DNA of 64,000 nt from Agelaius tricolor (GCA_023055355.1 JALJCS010000001.1:78098881-78162880); one strand, 5' to 3'. Positions 1-13,150 are shown, counted from the first letter of the stretch. Notes: a model not told the origin generated them from the letters alone. Numbers and translations are program-made.

Positions 1-579
1 TTATTTAACTGTCTATATGGCTCAGGCTTTAAGGAGGAGTCAAGGCAGCTGATAATTTGAGGTCTCCTCAGCCCATATGGTGCCAGCCCTTCCACCAGTA
101 GTGAAGCAGAAGGTTTTGTGGCAGGCACAAGAAGTAAGCTTCTCCATGAGACATAAATAAGGCTGGATTTCTTAACAGTGGGTAGGCAAAGGGCAAATGA
201 TGTTTATTTGAACATGTCAGTAAGATCATGTCAGTAGGGAAAAGAACAAACCAGATGGTGCTCAAGAGGAGGAGAGTCATGACCACCAGCTTGCTCTGCA
301 AGCAGCCAGAGTGGGAACCCCTGAGCGAGCAGCCATTTCTGCCTATTACCCGAATGTAAGCACAGCAGGCAAGACATTTGTTCTGTACCTGGCTTTCAGG
401 CTGGAAAACCTATCCAATAATCCTATTACAGCATTTCTGTTAAATTGGGCAGCCTAAATGCTAGTCAGTGGGTTGTGCAAATACTCTTTTGTACTTTTGT
501 GCTTTTTATTTTAATATTCAGATGCAGATTTTTGTGAATTCCCATGGTAAATATGAATACACTAAATCTGAACAGGTTT

Positions 580-600
580 TTATTATTATTATTATTATTT
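580..600. repeat. (TAT)n microsatellite
   Basis: Short uninterrupted run of TAT/ATT units in AT-rich sequence, about seven copies. Not linked to any recognised element. Confidence 0.8.
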
Positions 601-3600
601 TACTGGAAATATTTCCTGTCTCTGAAAACTTAGTCTAAATGCACCAAAGACTCTGAAAATCAGTAACAAGAAGAACCAACCAAGCAACTAAAAAAAACCT
701 AACCAAATTTTGATAATCAAGGGGTAATTATATTTATTTATTTTTATAGCTTTTATGGCTAATTGTTAATTTTAAAAATTATTATTATTCACAGGTAAAT
801 TTAACTGAAATTTTGATATATGGATAGAGTAGAAGATGAGCTGTTAGGGCAAAGAAGAAATTTAATGTTAATATAAAATATTCTTTAATTTTTTTCCTAA
901 TCTTTTTCATCTTCTGGATCAGGGTGGGGAAAGGAATTTCAGACTAACACTTAACATTAAGGACTCCTAGCAAAGGTGTAAAATTACTGCCAGTTTGACA
1001 GGTTATCAATATTAGAAGTTCGTATCATTGACAAGTTTCTTTTCCCTGACATATAATTGCAATAGAGAAAGTCCACTCTACCCTTGATAAGTTGAAGCAG
1101 TGCAGGCTGCAGTCTGTGCTGTTTTTCACTCTGGAGCTAGCTAGTTAATCATAGAAGAATCTCTTTTTCCTGAAGGCTCATCAGGCTAATAGGATGCAAG
1201 GGAGAGAACAGCAATCCTACTGTATTGTGCACAAAAATGGACCACTTGTACCTCCTACCAGTAGGGTGAATTAGAAAGGAAAAGCACTATTAAATTACTA
1301 TAGTTAATTATAGCTGCTATGTACTACTTGATTGAATTAATAACAACCAAGATTAGCTTTCTGGAAGACTGTTAGAGCAGTTAAAACCCAGTTTATTTCT
1401 TCAATTTCTTCATTATCAAAGATATCCTTTAACAAATTAAGTCTCAACCCATCACTACACACAAGGCAGCTTTTGATCCACGTACTAACACTACACAGCT
1501 TTACATGTATGTTGGAGGCTACTTTTGAGGTGTGAGAAAGAAAGGAGAAGAGAGCTTCTCCTATTTCACTGGTAGATGGTGGGTTTTTATTTCCTGAGCT
1601 TAACCTTTAGTTTTGTATCTTGAAAAAGTGTGGAGCTAAGAGCTAAAGCCCATTGCAAAGCAATTATCCTTGATGTTCCCATTTCCTGCAGTTCCTTTCA
1701 AGGGAATGACATTGTACAGAGCTATGAATCAAGTATCACTTACCTTGAAGCCAGACATTCGTCTATTTAGATGAGTTAAAAATCAACATTTGAGAAAACT
1801 AGCTGGCTAGCTGCAAATGGCAATAAAAACTAAACTCTGTTTTCAAAACATTCAAAACTAACTGCAGTTAAGCAAGCTGATGAACTGATGACCCATCACT
1901 GAAATGTCAGGGATCAGCAATTGGGAAAAGTTTCTCACACTCTTTGATGGAGTTCAGTCTTGAAGTGCATGAAGGGTAGAATGGTCTTATTTTAGTTGAT
2001 ATGTGTGCACAGCGTGTGTCTGCACCTCAGGGATTCTAAGCAATTTTTTTTTATACCCTGTTGAAATTTATTAAAACAAAATTGTCCTATCTCTTCTGGC
2101 TGCTTTACTGTTCTTCCAGGGAGCTGAGGCACCTGCACAAAACATTAGGTTACTCATTAGGATTGCTCTCCTCTTTAATAGATGTATTTAAACAAAACTA
2201 ACTCAAGACCTTCAATATCAGTGACATTCCTATTTCAGGATCATATGATAAATATTAACAGGAGGAAATTTTAATTACCTAAATATCCTCGAAAAAGACT
2301 CTGCAATTGCAAGAGACACCAAATTTTGATTACTTACAATTTATCATTGGCATTGTAACTACTGACAATACCTAGAACACTTTCAAAGCAAAATATCAAT
2401 GCAAGGTTTTGAAAAGAGATATGAAATTGTCAAAGATTCATACAGACATCTTAAAGGGAGAAAGCAAGAGGAGAAAATAATGAAGGTTTTTTAGGAATAC
2501 AGTGTAATTTTGTAAAAAAATAATAGAAAAGTTGAACTGGTTTATTAATATTTTAAAAAATGTACTTAAAGGAGGCAGAACAGTAGAATCTGAAAAAAAA
2601 TCAATAAAAATTAGGAAATTGAGGAAAATATAATTAACATTATAATTAATCATAATGTAGAGTAACTGAAATGCATAGAGTAATATACAGTGTAATGCCA
2701 CTGTTTTTTTCTTTCCAATGCTCTGTTGGTACTCCTGTTATATTATCAAAATATGATTCAGGTAAAATTATTAAAGATTTTAAGGTCTAAGATAGGGCAA
2801 GTTGCACGTCCTGCTTAAAAGCATTCCCCTTTTAAATATTTGTATGATATCTGGAAGTTATGAAAATGAGCATATCATTAGGTATTAACCAGATCCCTGT
2901 AGTAATAATATCAATATCTTGACCTTCTGTGAAATCATTTGCCCATGGATCATGGATGCAATCCTCAAACTAGAGGAGATCTTGTCACTGTGTGCATTTG
3001 AGGTTCATGTGAAACGTCTGTATGTTCACTTGAACTTTCTGTTTGAATAAGTGCAAGTCGCAGAATGATGCAGTTTAAGTAAGACATCCAAAATGCTTTT
3101 TTAGGTAACTGAAGTTTGCAAAGTTTCAAGAGAAGCAAAAGTAGTAATGTACATCCTTGAAGATACTTCTACTTTAAAAGCAGAAACATGACTGGAAATA
3201 AAATATAGATGTTTTTGACAGATTTCAGATTTAGATGATGCCTTTTTTCAAGTATTGATGAAAACATTCAACAAGAAGTCATAAATTATGGGGGTTTTTA
3301 AAAGGTAGTGAATCAACCATACTATTTTTGTGTTTGTAAAAGGATGAAACAAGGTAGCCAGTTGTACAGTTTCTGCAATGGTGAAAGGAGGACTCACTTG
3401 TAAGGACAAGGACAGTAGGAATGCAATGAAAATATCTGATTAACCAGATAATAACCTTGCATGTTCTGTGTGTGGGGTTGTTTTTTTTATTTTTCTTTTT
3501 TTTGCTTTTCCTTTTATTTCTTTCTTGTGGATTAGCTCCTGCAGGAAAACGATACCTGGCTAAGGACAGCAGGTCACTTTGCTTAATTCTCACTTCGTTC

Positions 3601-3734
3601 CCATACAAGTCAAAAGAAGAGCAGTTTGACTAATACTCTCTAGTTCTTAGAATAAGTCTCAACTGTAAGAGTTGTGAAAAACTACCAGGAATCTTTCTTT
3701 TTAACCAAGAAAATCTTTAAAAAATAATTTCTAC

Positions 3735-3795
3735 ATTTTATTTTATTTTATTTTATTTTATTTTATTTTATTTTATTTTGTTCTGTTTTGTTTTG
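3735..3795. repeat. (ATTTT)n pentanucleotide repeat grading into (TTTTG)n
   Basis: About nine near-perfect ATTTT units run from 3735 to 3780, then change to TTCTG/TTTTG units up to about 3795. The switch from A to G in the unit suggests point mutation followed by spread of the variant. No CR1 or LTR edge is visible beside it. Confidence 0.9.
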
Positions 3796-5835
3796 ATTTA
3801 TTAACTTAGTTTCTTCTGAAACTTATTCTCTATGGTTTCACATAAAACTTGTTCTTTACTGTGGAATTAGAATACTGTATCACTTTGCAGACTTTGCTAC
3901 GCCTGCAAGATACTTAAAATACTAATTTAAAGTATTAAAGGAAAATATGTTTCGAGTAACATGAAAGAGCACTAGGGTAAAACAGCAAGGAGGAAGGTTT
4001 AACATTGTCCAGCTGTAAATACAGATGAGTGAATAGTGCTACAGTTTAGAAAGTGTATTCTTTACAGTCTTAAATGGTAATTTTCTGTAACTAATAGAAC
4101 CACTATGACTATACATGTACTTCCCAATGGATTAATATATCTGTATAACAACATTCAATTCCTTTAGAGCAAAGGTCATTAATGTTCACACTGTGCACAC
4201 TATTGCCCCCAGAAGTTCCAGACATACACATAAATCAAACAGATGTGTTGGCATCTGATTCAGAGCTGGGGATACAGAATTAATTGCTCTGGCATCCTCT
4301 CTATGTCTGCATATGTGTGCACACCTTATTTTAGTATCATGAAAAGAGAAACTCTCAACTATTGATGTTTGGTCTTGTAGCCTGTTCCTTATTCTTATTG
4401 GTTGTGATCTGTTCAACACCGCACCCTTGAGCTTTTATTATAACTTGAATGCCAAACCACTCTTTTTGAGCTCAGGGAACACACAAATATAACATAATAC
4501 CATTACTGCTTTATTGTCTACATAAATAATGGATTTCTCATGGAGAGCTTGCAAAAATTTGGAGAAAAGATCTTCCTCCTTTTAATGCATCCAAGCCAAA
4601 TGATGCTACAACTCTTTTAAACTACTAAAGTGAGTGCAACTTTATTTTCCAAGGGACATTTGCATATCTAGAGTAAAGAAATAAGTGGGCTACTGTGGGA
4701 AACTTTGATACTTGCAACATTTTAAAAAAGATTACAATTACCAATGCTAAAACTGGTGTTCCAACTTACAAATGCTTCATCAAAAAATATGTTTCTGAAA
4801 ACTGCTATATAGCACAAGGAACTGATGTAAGAAGGAAACCAGATAACTGGTTCTATAATGTAACTTCTTTTCACAGACAGAAAAACATATAATCTTAAGT
4901 GAAAATGAATGTTCTGTTGACCAAGATTACATCAACTGTCTGCAATAGTGCTGGAAAAACTTATTCCAAGAATGCAGGAAAAATTTGCTAAGTAAAAAAC
5001 TCTACATCTTTAGAAAAACTTTCAAAAATATCACCATGTAAAAAATTATCTTTACACTCTGCTACATAACTTTCTAAATCAAGAGATTCAGGTGTGATTT
5101 GTGTCTCGTTCTGACAATTTACTATCACCACTGACAAGCAAGTGTTGCTGTGGTGTTTGACAACTGGGAATAAGGGGATAATACTGTTTAGGAGACCAGA
5201 AAAAAGTTAATTGTCAGCAAAAACCCATATATGCGACCTCAATTTTTTTTCAAGATGTGTCTCTTTGTACTAAAAACCCATTTGCAAAATGGCTCCTGAA
5301 AAGAAGTCTCTCTAGTGTGTATAGCATGCAGTAATGCTACTGCTTCTTTCTAGAGAAAGCATTCATGCTTTCATAATACAATGCATGCATTTTAACTATC
5401 ACAGGACCACTGAGAAAATGGAAATTTTCTAGAAATTATTCAAGTTTCCTAATTATTATATATATTCTTGCCTTAGACCATATGTTTTTGTATAAATATC
5501 CAGATATGTCATTTAATATAGATTATAGTAATATATATAACTCAAAGCAGTAGCATGTTTAAACACAGAAGTCCAATTCTATTGATAAATACTTAAAAAT
5601 ATAATTTCATATGTATCTATAAATAGGGAATTACTTCATAAACACAATCTTTTCTAAAGTTGCATTAGCTGAAGGAACTGAAGAGAATTCATTTTGTTGG
5701 CCTTGCGTATGTGAAGCGCTTTTTATCTGACTGAAGTGGTTTTAGGTCCAGCTGGAGATGAAGCGCCACACAGCTTAATTCTCCCCTTCTCTTCCCTCCA
5801 ACATGGGTGGAATGTGGAGGAGAATTGTCTGTTGG

Positions 5836-5879
5836 CTGTTGAGATAAGAACAGTTGTCTGTTGAGATAAAAACATTTTA
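5836..5879. repeat. 22-bp tandem duplication inside the LTR
   Basis: CTGTTGAGATAA begins at 5836 and again at 5858, a period of 22 bp, with the following bases also alike (GAACAGTTGT versus AAACATTTTA, partly). It lies in the 3' part of the minus-strand LTR. It looks like a local duplication in this copy or its source lineage. Confidence 0.7.
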
Positions 5880-5914
5880 ATTAAAAATAAAGTAAAATAC
5901 AAATACCAGTGGAA

Positions 5915-6003
5915 AATAGTAATAGCAATAGCAATAGCAATAGCAATAGTAATAGTAATAGTAATAGTAATAGTAATAGTAATTGTAATGATAATAATAA
6001 TGG
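5915..6003. repeat. (AATAGC)n/(AATAGT)n microsatellite within the LTR
   Basis: Several AATAGC units are followed by a run of AATAGT units and then AAT/GAT units. The run occupies the place where this LTR family normally carries an ATT-rich trinucleotide tract. The plus-strand frame reads as repeated Asn/Ser and the minus-strand frame as Ile/Thr/Ala repeats. Both are artefacts of the repeat. Confidence 0.92.
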
Positions 6004-6361
6004 TGATGTACAATGCAATTGGTCACCACATGCTGACAGATGCCAGCCCCTCCTTCCTGAACCCAGACTGGCTCCCTTCTGGGTAACTCCTCCCAGTTTA
6101 TATACTGGACATGTGGAATACCCCTTTAATCAGTTCATATCCCCTGTCCTAGCTAAGCTTCCGTTCAGTTAGGCTTTTTTTTGTGTTCCTCCTCAGTGGC
6201 AGAGCATGAGACAAGAAGAAAATTTCCTTAGTAAAAACATGACTTAGCAAGAAACCAAAATATCAGTGGGTTAGCAACACCATTCTCATTCTGAATCCAA
6301 GTCACAGAAATGTAACAGCTACTGAGAAGAAATTAACTCTGCTTTAGCCCTGATTCAGGCA

Positions 6362-7939
6362 TTTTGTGTGGCTCAATTTATGCACTTTCCATGTGTTCAA
6401 TTGTCAGGATATTTGGTATTCTTAAAGACATAGCTCCTGCAATCCCATCCTCATATTCAAGTCTTAAAGGCATATTTTAATCTCTCTGGCTTTTGCAGAA
6501 ATATTGAAAATATGATCATTAAAAAATTAAGTGGCAATTACAAAAGAGACTGATCTTTGCTATAAAGAACTTTTAATTTTCAAGGGACTAGTCACAATAT
6601 TCATAGGCAATGCATTTCTTGGTAGTGCTGTACAGGTGAGATAAAGGCCCTTGATATCTGTGGAAGCAAATGGGACTTTTTTTCCTATGTGATAGATAAT
6701 ATTTTAGGGATGTTCTTCATGTTCCAACTTCAGGTGCTTCAGTAGGAGCATTTAAAAGAGTATTCAAGTCGACCAAATTGTCCATATCCTCTTTAAAGTT
6801 AAATTAGTATTGCACAAAAAGTGCTCAGTTTTAAAATCTGATGTGCAAGGAAAAGTGGTCATTAAAATAAAGTTTGTGTGCCCTTTTCATAACACTCATA
6901 GTGTTTCTTCATAAAAGGACTTATGCTTTCTTTTAGGAAGAAAAGTATCAAAAATGCTTACAAAATGCAGGTTAGGGTTTTGAATTATGTGTATATATAT
7001 ATATATATATATAAAAACATGGTAATTTATGTCATAAAAATTGAACTACAAATAACTTGGTATTTGTGTACTGAGGAAACTGCCCCTTTATGCATGTACT
7101 ATGCCTTTTGAGCATTTAAACATTAATGATTAATTCAATACAAACCAGAGCAACTTGACATTTAAAACAATTCTCAATTGTCATTGTCACTCCTGTGGAT
7201 GGGGTTTAAAAATAAACAAATTACTAGCTAGTTAGAAAAATTAATGGAAGTGTTTAATATGTCTTCTAAAAGTCCTTCTAATTGCTTTTGAGAATTTCCC
7301 TGTGTAGTTGAATACAACTTGAGGAAACCACCACAATATTCCACAACTGCTTTCTATTCCCACCCTGCTACAGTGTTGATTAAAAAAAAAACCCCTGCAA
7401 ATAATGTACTTTACATTTATTTCCATATTAAAAAGTCAGATAAATAAGGGACAATTTTTGAAGAACTCACTTGGCTCCATTGGCTACACATGGGATGATC
7501 TTACAGTTGTCTCAGAAGTGCTCTTTCATCAGAGAGTTAAAATTACCTGAGGTAGACTGAAATCAAGCATCAATCATTTTCCTAGGGAAAGTAAGTGATA
7601 ATAAGAACAAGATAATATTTTAATAGTTTCCTAATACTAAGCAATTGCTTTCAAGTTCTTTGAAGATCTTGGGACCATTTAAGAAAAATAGACCTTAATT
7701 AAATTCTTAACTTCAAGAGAAGTTAGACAGATTTTCAAACCTCCCAAAATTGGAAATGCAGTGGGAGCTGTGGTTAGCTGTGTCACACAGATGCTGAAAC
7801 AAGAAGACTCATATGCAAAATAGTTTCTGAAATACAAATGAAAATTTTATTTTCCACCAACTTAATTTCATAAAGATTTCATTGCTGCCTTGTCTGGAGC
7901 AGGGATGTGGAGTCCCAATTTGTCTAATAGGTTATCATG
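6362..7939. other. Unique AT-rich non-coding stretch
   Basis: No gene or interspersed repeat is recognised between the LTR and the first CR1. A (TA)n run lies at 6992-7013. The open frames are short and not protein-like. Confidence 0.6.
6992..7013. repeat. (TA)n microsatellite
   Basis: Eleven consecutive TA units. Probably polymorphic. Confidence 0.88.
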
Positions 7940-8660
7940 CAGCAGTGTGGGCTGGGGGCTGAACATGTTGCAAAGCTGCTCTGCAGAGAAGGAAGGACCT
8001 GAGAGTCCTGGTGGACAAAAACCTGTCCATGGGTCAGCAGTGCCCTGGTAGCCAGGAAGGCCAGTGGTACTCCAGGGTGCATCAGGAAGAGCCAGCAGGT
8101 TGAGGGAGTTGATCCTGTCCCTCTCCTCAGCTCTGATGAGGCCACATCTGGAGTGCTGAGCCCAGTTTTGGGCTCCTCATTACAAGAGAGACAAGGAGCT
8201 ACTGGAGCAGATCCCATGGAGGGCTGTGGAGATGATTAAGGGACTGAAGCATCCCCCTGATGAGAAAATGCTGACAGAGTTGTGCCTGTTCAGGCTCAAG
8301 AAGAGATGACTGAGAGACCTCATCAGTGTCTATCAGTATCTGAAGGGAGGGTCTCAAGAGGATGGACCAGGCTCTGTTTGGTGGTGCCCAGAGTAGGTGA
8401 GAGGCAACGGGCAGAAACTGATGCACAGGAAGTTCCACCTGAACATGTGGAAGAAATTCTTTGCTGTGCAGGTGACCACACACTGGAATAGATTGTCCAG
8501 AGAAGCTGTGGAGTCTCTCTCACTGGAGATAGTCCAGAGCAATCTGGACACAGTCCTGTGCCCTGTGCTGTGGGATGGCCTTTCTTGAGCAGGGAGGCTG
8601 GACCATACAACCTGCTGTGTTCCCTTCCAACCTGTCTCATTCTCTGCTTCTGTGAATTGA
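7940..8660 (+). mobile_element. CR1 LINE fragment, 5'-truncated, about 720 bp
   Basis: The plus strand follows the 3' part of avian CR1 in order: AAGGACCTGAGAGTCCTGGTGGAC, a GCCCTGGTAGCCAGGAAGGCC-type block, GTGCATCAGGAAGAG, a CATCTGGAGTGCTGAGCCCAGTT-type block, CAGGCTCAAGAAGAGATG, then the 3' tail GGACCATACAACCTGC and a decayed TTCTGTGAA end. CR1 copies are normally 5'-truncated, as here. It covers the C-terminal end of ORF2 and the short 3'UTR. Several indels and stop codons have destroyed the frame, so it is old. Open frames on the opposite strand (for example 8323-8808) are shadows of it. Confidence 0.9.
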
Positions 8661-10796
8661 ACCTGCATGTGAGTTTTTGGCACTGAGAGAACAGAATGTC
8701 CCACATATATATGTGACTACACCAGAGAAGGCCCCACACAAATATATAAAGGCCAATGAGAATAGGTGGATATTTGTGGACACCTCCAGAGAAAGATCCT
8801 GGTTGCAAATTTCAGTAGTAGAACTGAAGCAGACAGAACCTCTTCCCTGAGACCTCTCTGACATTTCACCTAATTCCATCAACAGTGTACCAAATGCTCT
8901 TTTAAGCAACTCTGATTAGACACTTAAAATTTAGGCATAGCTACTTCCTGAAATCAAGTTTTAACCCTTTCTCACAGAGAAAGCGCAGTCGTCATACATT
9001 TACCCTTCTCTTTGGGGCATTGTAAAGACAACCACCTAAATAGAAAATATTTGAATAAATCATCTGCTCAAAAACTAATTACAATTTGAGTCTCCATTTT
9101 TATGCACATATACAGTTACAAAGACCAAGTCATAATTATTTGAGTCCCGCTGCTGTGGACATTTATGTACATATTTTTGTCTGTCACATTGGATTTCTTG
9201 TGTTAATTTTATAAATTGTGTGTGGGTATATGTTTGTATGCTTATGTGCTCTGCTTTCAAAAGGCAGACAGGAATTTCTCTTTTCCAGTAAAAACCTAAC
9301 AGATCTGCCAGTGATTAAGTGACTCTGGAATATGGAAGCATGCAAAAATATGATAAAAGGATGTGTAACATAAAAAGTGACATTATATGAACTAAAACTG
9401 AATTTTGACTTGTGTGATTCCTTCCTCAGACATGAAGATAGAAGTGAAATATTATTTTTTTCATAGCAGATTGTGTTTCATCTTCTGGTTAAGTTAGTGT
9501 CAAAGAAGTCCAATAAATTTTATGATGTTCTAATTAGCACTCTCACAAGCTGTTAACATTTGTACTTGCAGTCAAGTGGCATTCAGAGAAGTGTGAAATT
9601 TTTCTGCCTTTGAAAATATTTATGAAATCAATTCTCCTGAAATGGACAGGTCCACTTTAAAAGCCTGTAAATACATCAAATGGAAACTGGAACTGATTCT
9701 CAGCAAGGCACTTTGGAAGTCTACTGTTGAGTGAATTAATGAATAATACTCCCTAAAAATGTAAATCTTCCTGCACACCTACTTCTTATGTAAACTGTTT
9801 GTTTATTTGCATTGATGTTTGCAGTCTTTAAAATTATAATGTCAATCACATGCTTATCAGTTGCAATGACAATTACAAATAAATGTAACTTCATTTCCTA
9901 GGGGTTCATGCCTCTTAGTTGGTTGATCTTTAAGTCCAATGATGATAATATTTTTGAATATCTGTGCCTGTATTTAAAAGTCTTATCACAGAGCATTTTG
10001 GAATACAAGATGAAGACCATATTTGATTTTCAATGCTATATTCTAGAAACAGTATTGAGACTTATTGGGGGGAAACAAAAATTTTCAAACTTGGTATCTT
10101 CTTTACCCAGTTTATGGTTTTTAGGGGATGCTCAAAAGGTGCTCTAATCTTGACTGAAATTGGACAGTAGATTCAAAAGTTGCCAGAGGGATATACAGAC
10201 AAACACAAAGACTGTGTGATTACATGCACTGTTATCAGCAGAAACAAATGAAAAAGTAATCACAAACTATTCATTTCAGTATTGTTCAATGTGATGTGAG
10301 AATAACTGGAAAAGAGACGATCCAATCTCAGGAGGGGAATTTAGATTGCTAAAAGAGAGCACACACACACTCAAACATTCTTTAGATTTATTTAAAGAAG
10401 GAAAATTTTGGAGGTCAGACCAATGAAATAACATAGATAACAGCAGCACCTGAACTACTCCAACCTTTTCTTTCCTTTCCAACCTAAACAGGCTGCTAAA
10501 ATCCCCTTCTGTTGTAGGTTTCCTGTTTAATCTGAGCCCCTGACAATAGGAACCTTATAAAATCACTTGTGACCACACTTGCATCCTAGAAGAAGAAGAG
10601 ATGAGTAATGAGGCAGCCTCTTAATCTACCAGCTTCTGATCTCCTCTCTTCACTCCATACAGTAGTCATTCATTAGGGCTCCCTTATTTGGGCTGCTAAC
10701 CACTAAGACCAAAAGCACCTAATCTGGCCAATCAATGCCTTCGATACTTTCAGCTAAATCCCTGCCTAGGCTCCACTGGGTAGATCTAAAGTTAAG
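8661..10796. other. Unique non-coding stretch between two CR1 copies
   Basis: No exon or repeat is recognised. A compact group of transcription-factor-like motifs at about 9780-9880 is listed separately. Confidence 0.55.
9790..9880. promoter_or_regulatory. Candidate enhancer: forkhead, octamer, PBX/MEIS and GATA motif cluster
   Basis: Within about 65 bp there is a forkhead-type TGTTTGTTTA (9796-9805) that overlaps a perfect POU octamer ATTTGCAT (9805-9812), then TGTCAATCA (9840-9848, reverse complement of the PBX/MEIS site TGATTGACA) and CTTATCAG (9853-9860, GATA-type). Such dense exact matches are typical of developmental non-coding elements, but AT-rich DNA produces them by chance. There is no conservation or chromatin evidence. 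Confidence 0.25.
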
Positions 10797-11190
10797 AGAA
10801 TAGAACTGGGACTGTTCATCCTGGAGAAGAGAAGACTTTGGGGTGACCTCCTTGCAGCTTTCCAGTACATGAAGGGATCCTACAAGGAAAATGCAATGAG
10901 GCTTTTTTACAAGAGCATGTAGGGGCAGGACAAGTAGGAATAGCTTTAAACTGACAGAGTGAAGTTTTCTATTAGATGTTAGAAAGAAATTCTTTGCTGA
11001 AAGGATGGTGAGACACTGGGACAGATTGAACAGAGAAGCTGTGGATGCCCTGTCCCTGGGAATGTTTCAAGGCCTGGCTGGATGTGGCTATGAGCAAACT
11101 GGTCTAGTGGAAAGTGCCCTGCCCATGGTAGAGGGATAGGAGCAAGATGTTTTTTGGGTTCCCACCCAAGTCGATGATTCTATGATCTGC
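10797..11190 (+). mobile_element. CR1 LINE fragment, about 390 bp
   Basis: It begins at GAACTGGGACTGTTCATCCTGG, the block coding the LFSLE-type motif of CR1 ORF2, and proceeds through GAAGACTTTGGGGTGACC, AAATTCTTTGCTGAAAGG, a GACACTGGGACAGATTG-type block and CTGTCCCTGGGAATG to the 3' end GATGATTCTATGATC. This end is the classical ATTCTATGA tail. The order and orientation fit the plus strand. It is 5'-truncated and frame-disrupted. Confidence 0.9.
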
Positions 11191-13144
11191 TTACATGATG
11201 GGGATTTAAGCACTTGCTAAATGTGTTGACAGCTACAATGTAGAATTTTATATTTATTTAACATAATAAATGCCACTCTTATGGTTTGATTCAGCTCCCT
11301 AAGCACAGGTAAGAGTGTGGAACACAAGAAAAAAATTCTAATGATATTTGAGTTGTACAAGGCTATCTAGGATATCTCCATTACGTTGCATGATAAAGGA
11401 TTTTTTTACCCTGGGGAGAGGCAGTCAAAGCAGTTGAAGCCCTTGACATTTCATACTGTAGTTATGTTTCTGTAAAAAATGTCCCACCTCAGGCTTATGT
11501 GAACATCTGCCATGTGCAAATATGGACATGAGTCTGGACACCTTGCACAGATCTTAAGTCCAGTTCTTGACTCTATTGTCTCAGAGCTCTCACTGTAACA
11601 CTCTAAATGTTACCTTACGCAGATTGAGGCTGTGGCTTTTGAAGGTGAGAAAGTTTGTTGTGGGCATCCATTAGCCTGGGATAAAGGGATTGGAGACTTG
11701 TCTGTGAAACATCTTTCCTTTCTCCCTGTAATGTGTGATTAGAACCAAGAATTTCAGATTACTTCTCTCTCCTGCACAAGCTTTCAGAAGGGTCATAATT
11801 AGTTACTAGGTAAATAGGTAGTTTTGTGCAATGAGATGTTTTTGAGACTCTTTTTCCGTAGGTATTTCATCTTGAACCAGAAAGTAAAATTGAGTGCAGA
11901 AAAGGGTGGAATTAAATTATTTTGGTACACAGCTGATTAGTTTTCCACATAGACAATCTCAGTTAGGCTTTTTCCTACTTTGCTTTTATATAGAAAATTA
12001 TTACCTCATTTTAGATATTGAAATCCAATTGAGACTCTGGATCAGATCCATCTTTCCAAATAGATACATCTACAGTTCAGGCATTTTGCATATGAACTAA
12101 TTTTTTAAAGGCTATCCTTACAGTCAGTAATAAATAAATAAATGGCTGTATGACATCATGAATAATTTTATTCTAAAACAGAGATTTCATATCAGTCTGA
12201 TGAAGTGTCTTTCTTATTTACTTGATAATCTCAGTTGCAGCCATCAAAAATAGGTGAGATATATCTCACTGGAAATCCTAGGAGGAAGGTAGATCTTTTC
12301 AAGTTCATGAGGGCTAGGACTTAATCCTCTACTCTGTATTCTCAGCAGTTTCCTGAGCCAGAAGGATTGATTTAAGCAATTCAAAGTATCTAAAAATGTG
12401 TTCACCATGGAACTCATAATTTCTTTTTTAATGAAAGCTGAACATTAGATCACTTTTCCCCCCTCTAGTTATTTGTTTTAGAAGATTGTTTATCAAATAC
12501 TCTAGATTGAATTTTCCTTATATTTAACTTATAAGGAAATCTTGTAGTGTCATGGCGACTGTGAAAATGGAACAATTTGTCACGTGTGGCTCTGAGACTG
12601 CACTTAGTGGTGACACAGATGCCCAACTCTTCAAGGCTGATTGAAAATACATTGGCATAAAAAATGTCACAGTTCAGCTTCAGAGAACCAGTCATTCATT
12701 ACATTATAGCTGAAACCTCCAGTGGTGAAATAGTGAGAGAAAATTCTGCAGAAATACAATGTGCTTCAAGAGAACCATGTAGTTATTTTCAGATTTTGAG
12801 TGATGGGTAATCTAGAGGCAGCTGGTATCCTGGACACATTCTTAAAGTATACATTGTTTTAGCACACTGATTCTACTGTTTTGTTCTTCAGTTGTAGTTT
12901 TCAGCAGAGAACTTAGAATTTCCTATTTCCTTGTTACATGGTCCTTCTGACTCACATGTAACCACATATTCAGGCAGTAGGGGAAGCCAGCACAACTGCT
13001 GCTCCTCTTTGTCATTCTGGACAGAAAGAAGAGGTTTGGGATTTGTTTCTTGTTTCCAAAGTCTCAATGTGTGTAAGAATACATGCCTTACAATTGATAT
13101 TTTAATGTAACAGTGTTTAGTTTCTTATGTAATAGCTTGATAAG
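11191..13144. other. Unique non-coding stretch
   Basis: No gene or repeat recognised. A short AAATAAATAAAT run lies near 12131. Confidence 0.55.
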
Positions 13145-13150
13145 ATGAAC
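13145..13150. repeat. Left target-site duplication of the solo LTR
   Basis: ATGAAC immediately precedes the TG of the LTR and is repeated exactly after its CA end (13770-13775). Confidence 0.85.

Larger units (their letters stand above)
1..5731. other. Unique AT-rich non-coding stretch
   Basis: I see no recognisable exon, RNA gene or interspersed repeat here. Open frames are short (at most about 109 codons), lack family motifs and are scattered over strands. Small simple repeats are listed separately. A donor-like motif on the minus strand lies near 1744 (CAAG then GTAAGTGA), but no convincing acceptor pairs with it. The stretch could be intergenic or intronic. Confidence 0.6.
5732..6361 (-). 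mobile_element. Solo LTR of an endogenous retrovirus (songbird-type), minus orientation
   Basis: Read on the minus strand, the element starts TGCCTGAATCAGGGC and ends ACCACTTCA, so it has TG...CA termini and is about 630 bp. It resembles an LTR family abundant in songbirds: a GAGTTAATTTCTTC block near the 5' end, a TATATAAACTGGGAGGAGTT promoter box (plus-strand 6093-6105 region), a region of ATT-type repeats and a TTATCTCAACA block near the 3' end. No second LTR and no gag, pol or env reading frame adjoins it, so it is a solo LTR left by LTR-LTR recombination. No clear target duplication flanks it, which suggests age or terminal damage. Family recognition is from memory and was not checked against a repeat library. 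Confidence 0.82.

Noticed and set aside
1738..1750. Minus-strand donor CAAG|GTAAGTGA
   Set aside because: No acceptor or coding frame at a sensible distance on the minus strand.
5909..6172. Ser/Asn-repeat open frame and its Ile/Thr antisense partner
   Set aside because: Both are translations of the AATAGC/AATAGT microsatellite within an LTR; no gene signals.
8323..8808. 161-codon minus-strand frame and several overlapping frames at 8.2-8.9 kb
   Set aside because: They lie antisense to, or overlap, the plus-strand CR1 copy and its flank; no domain is recognisable.
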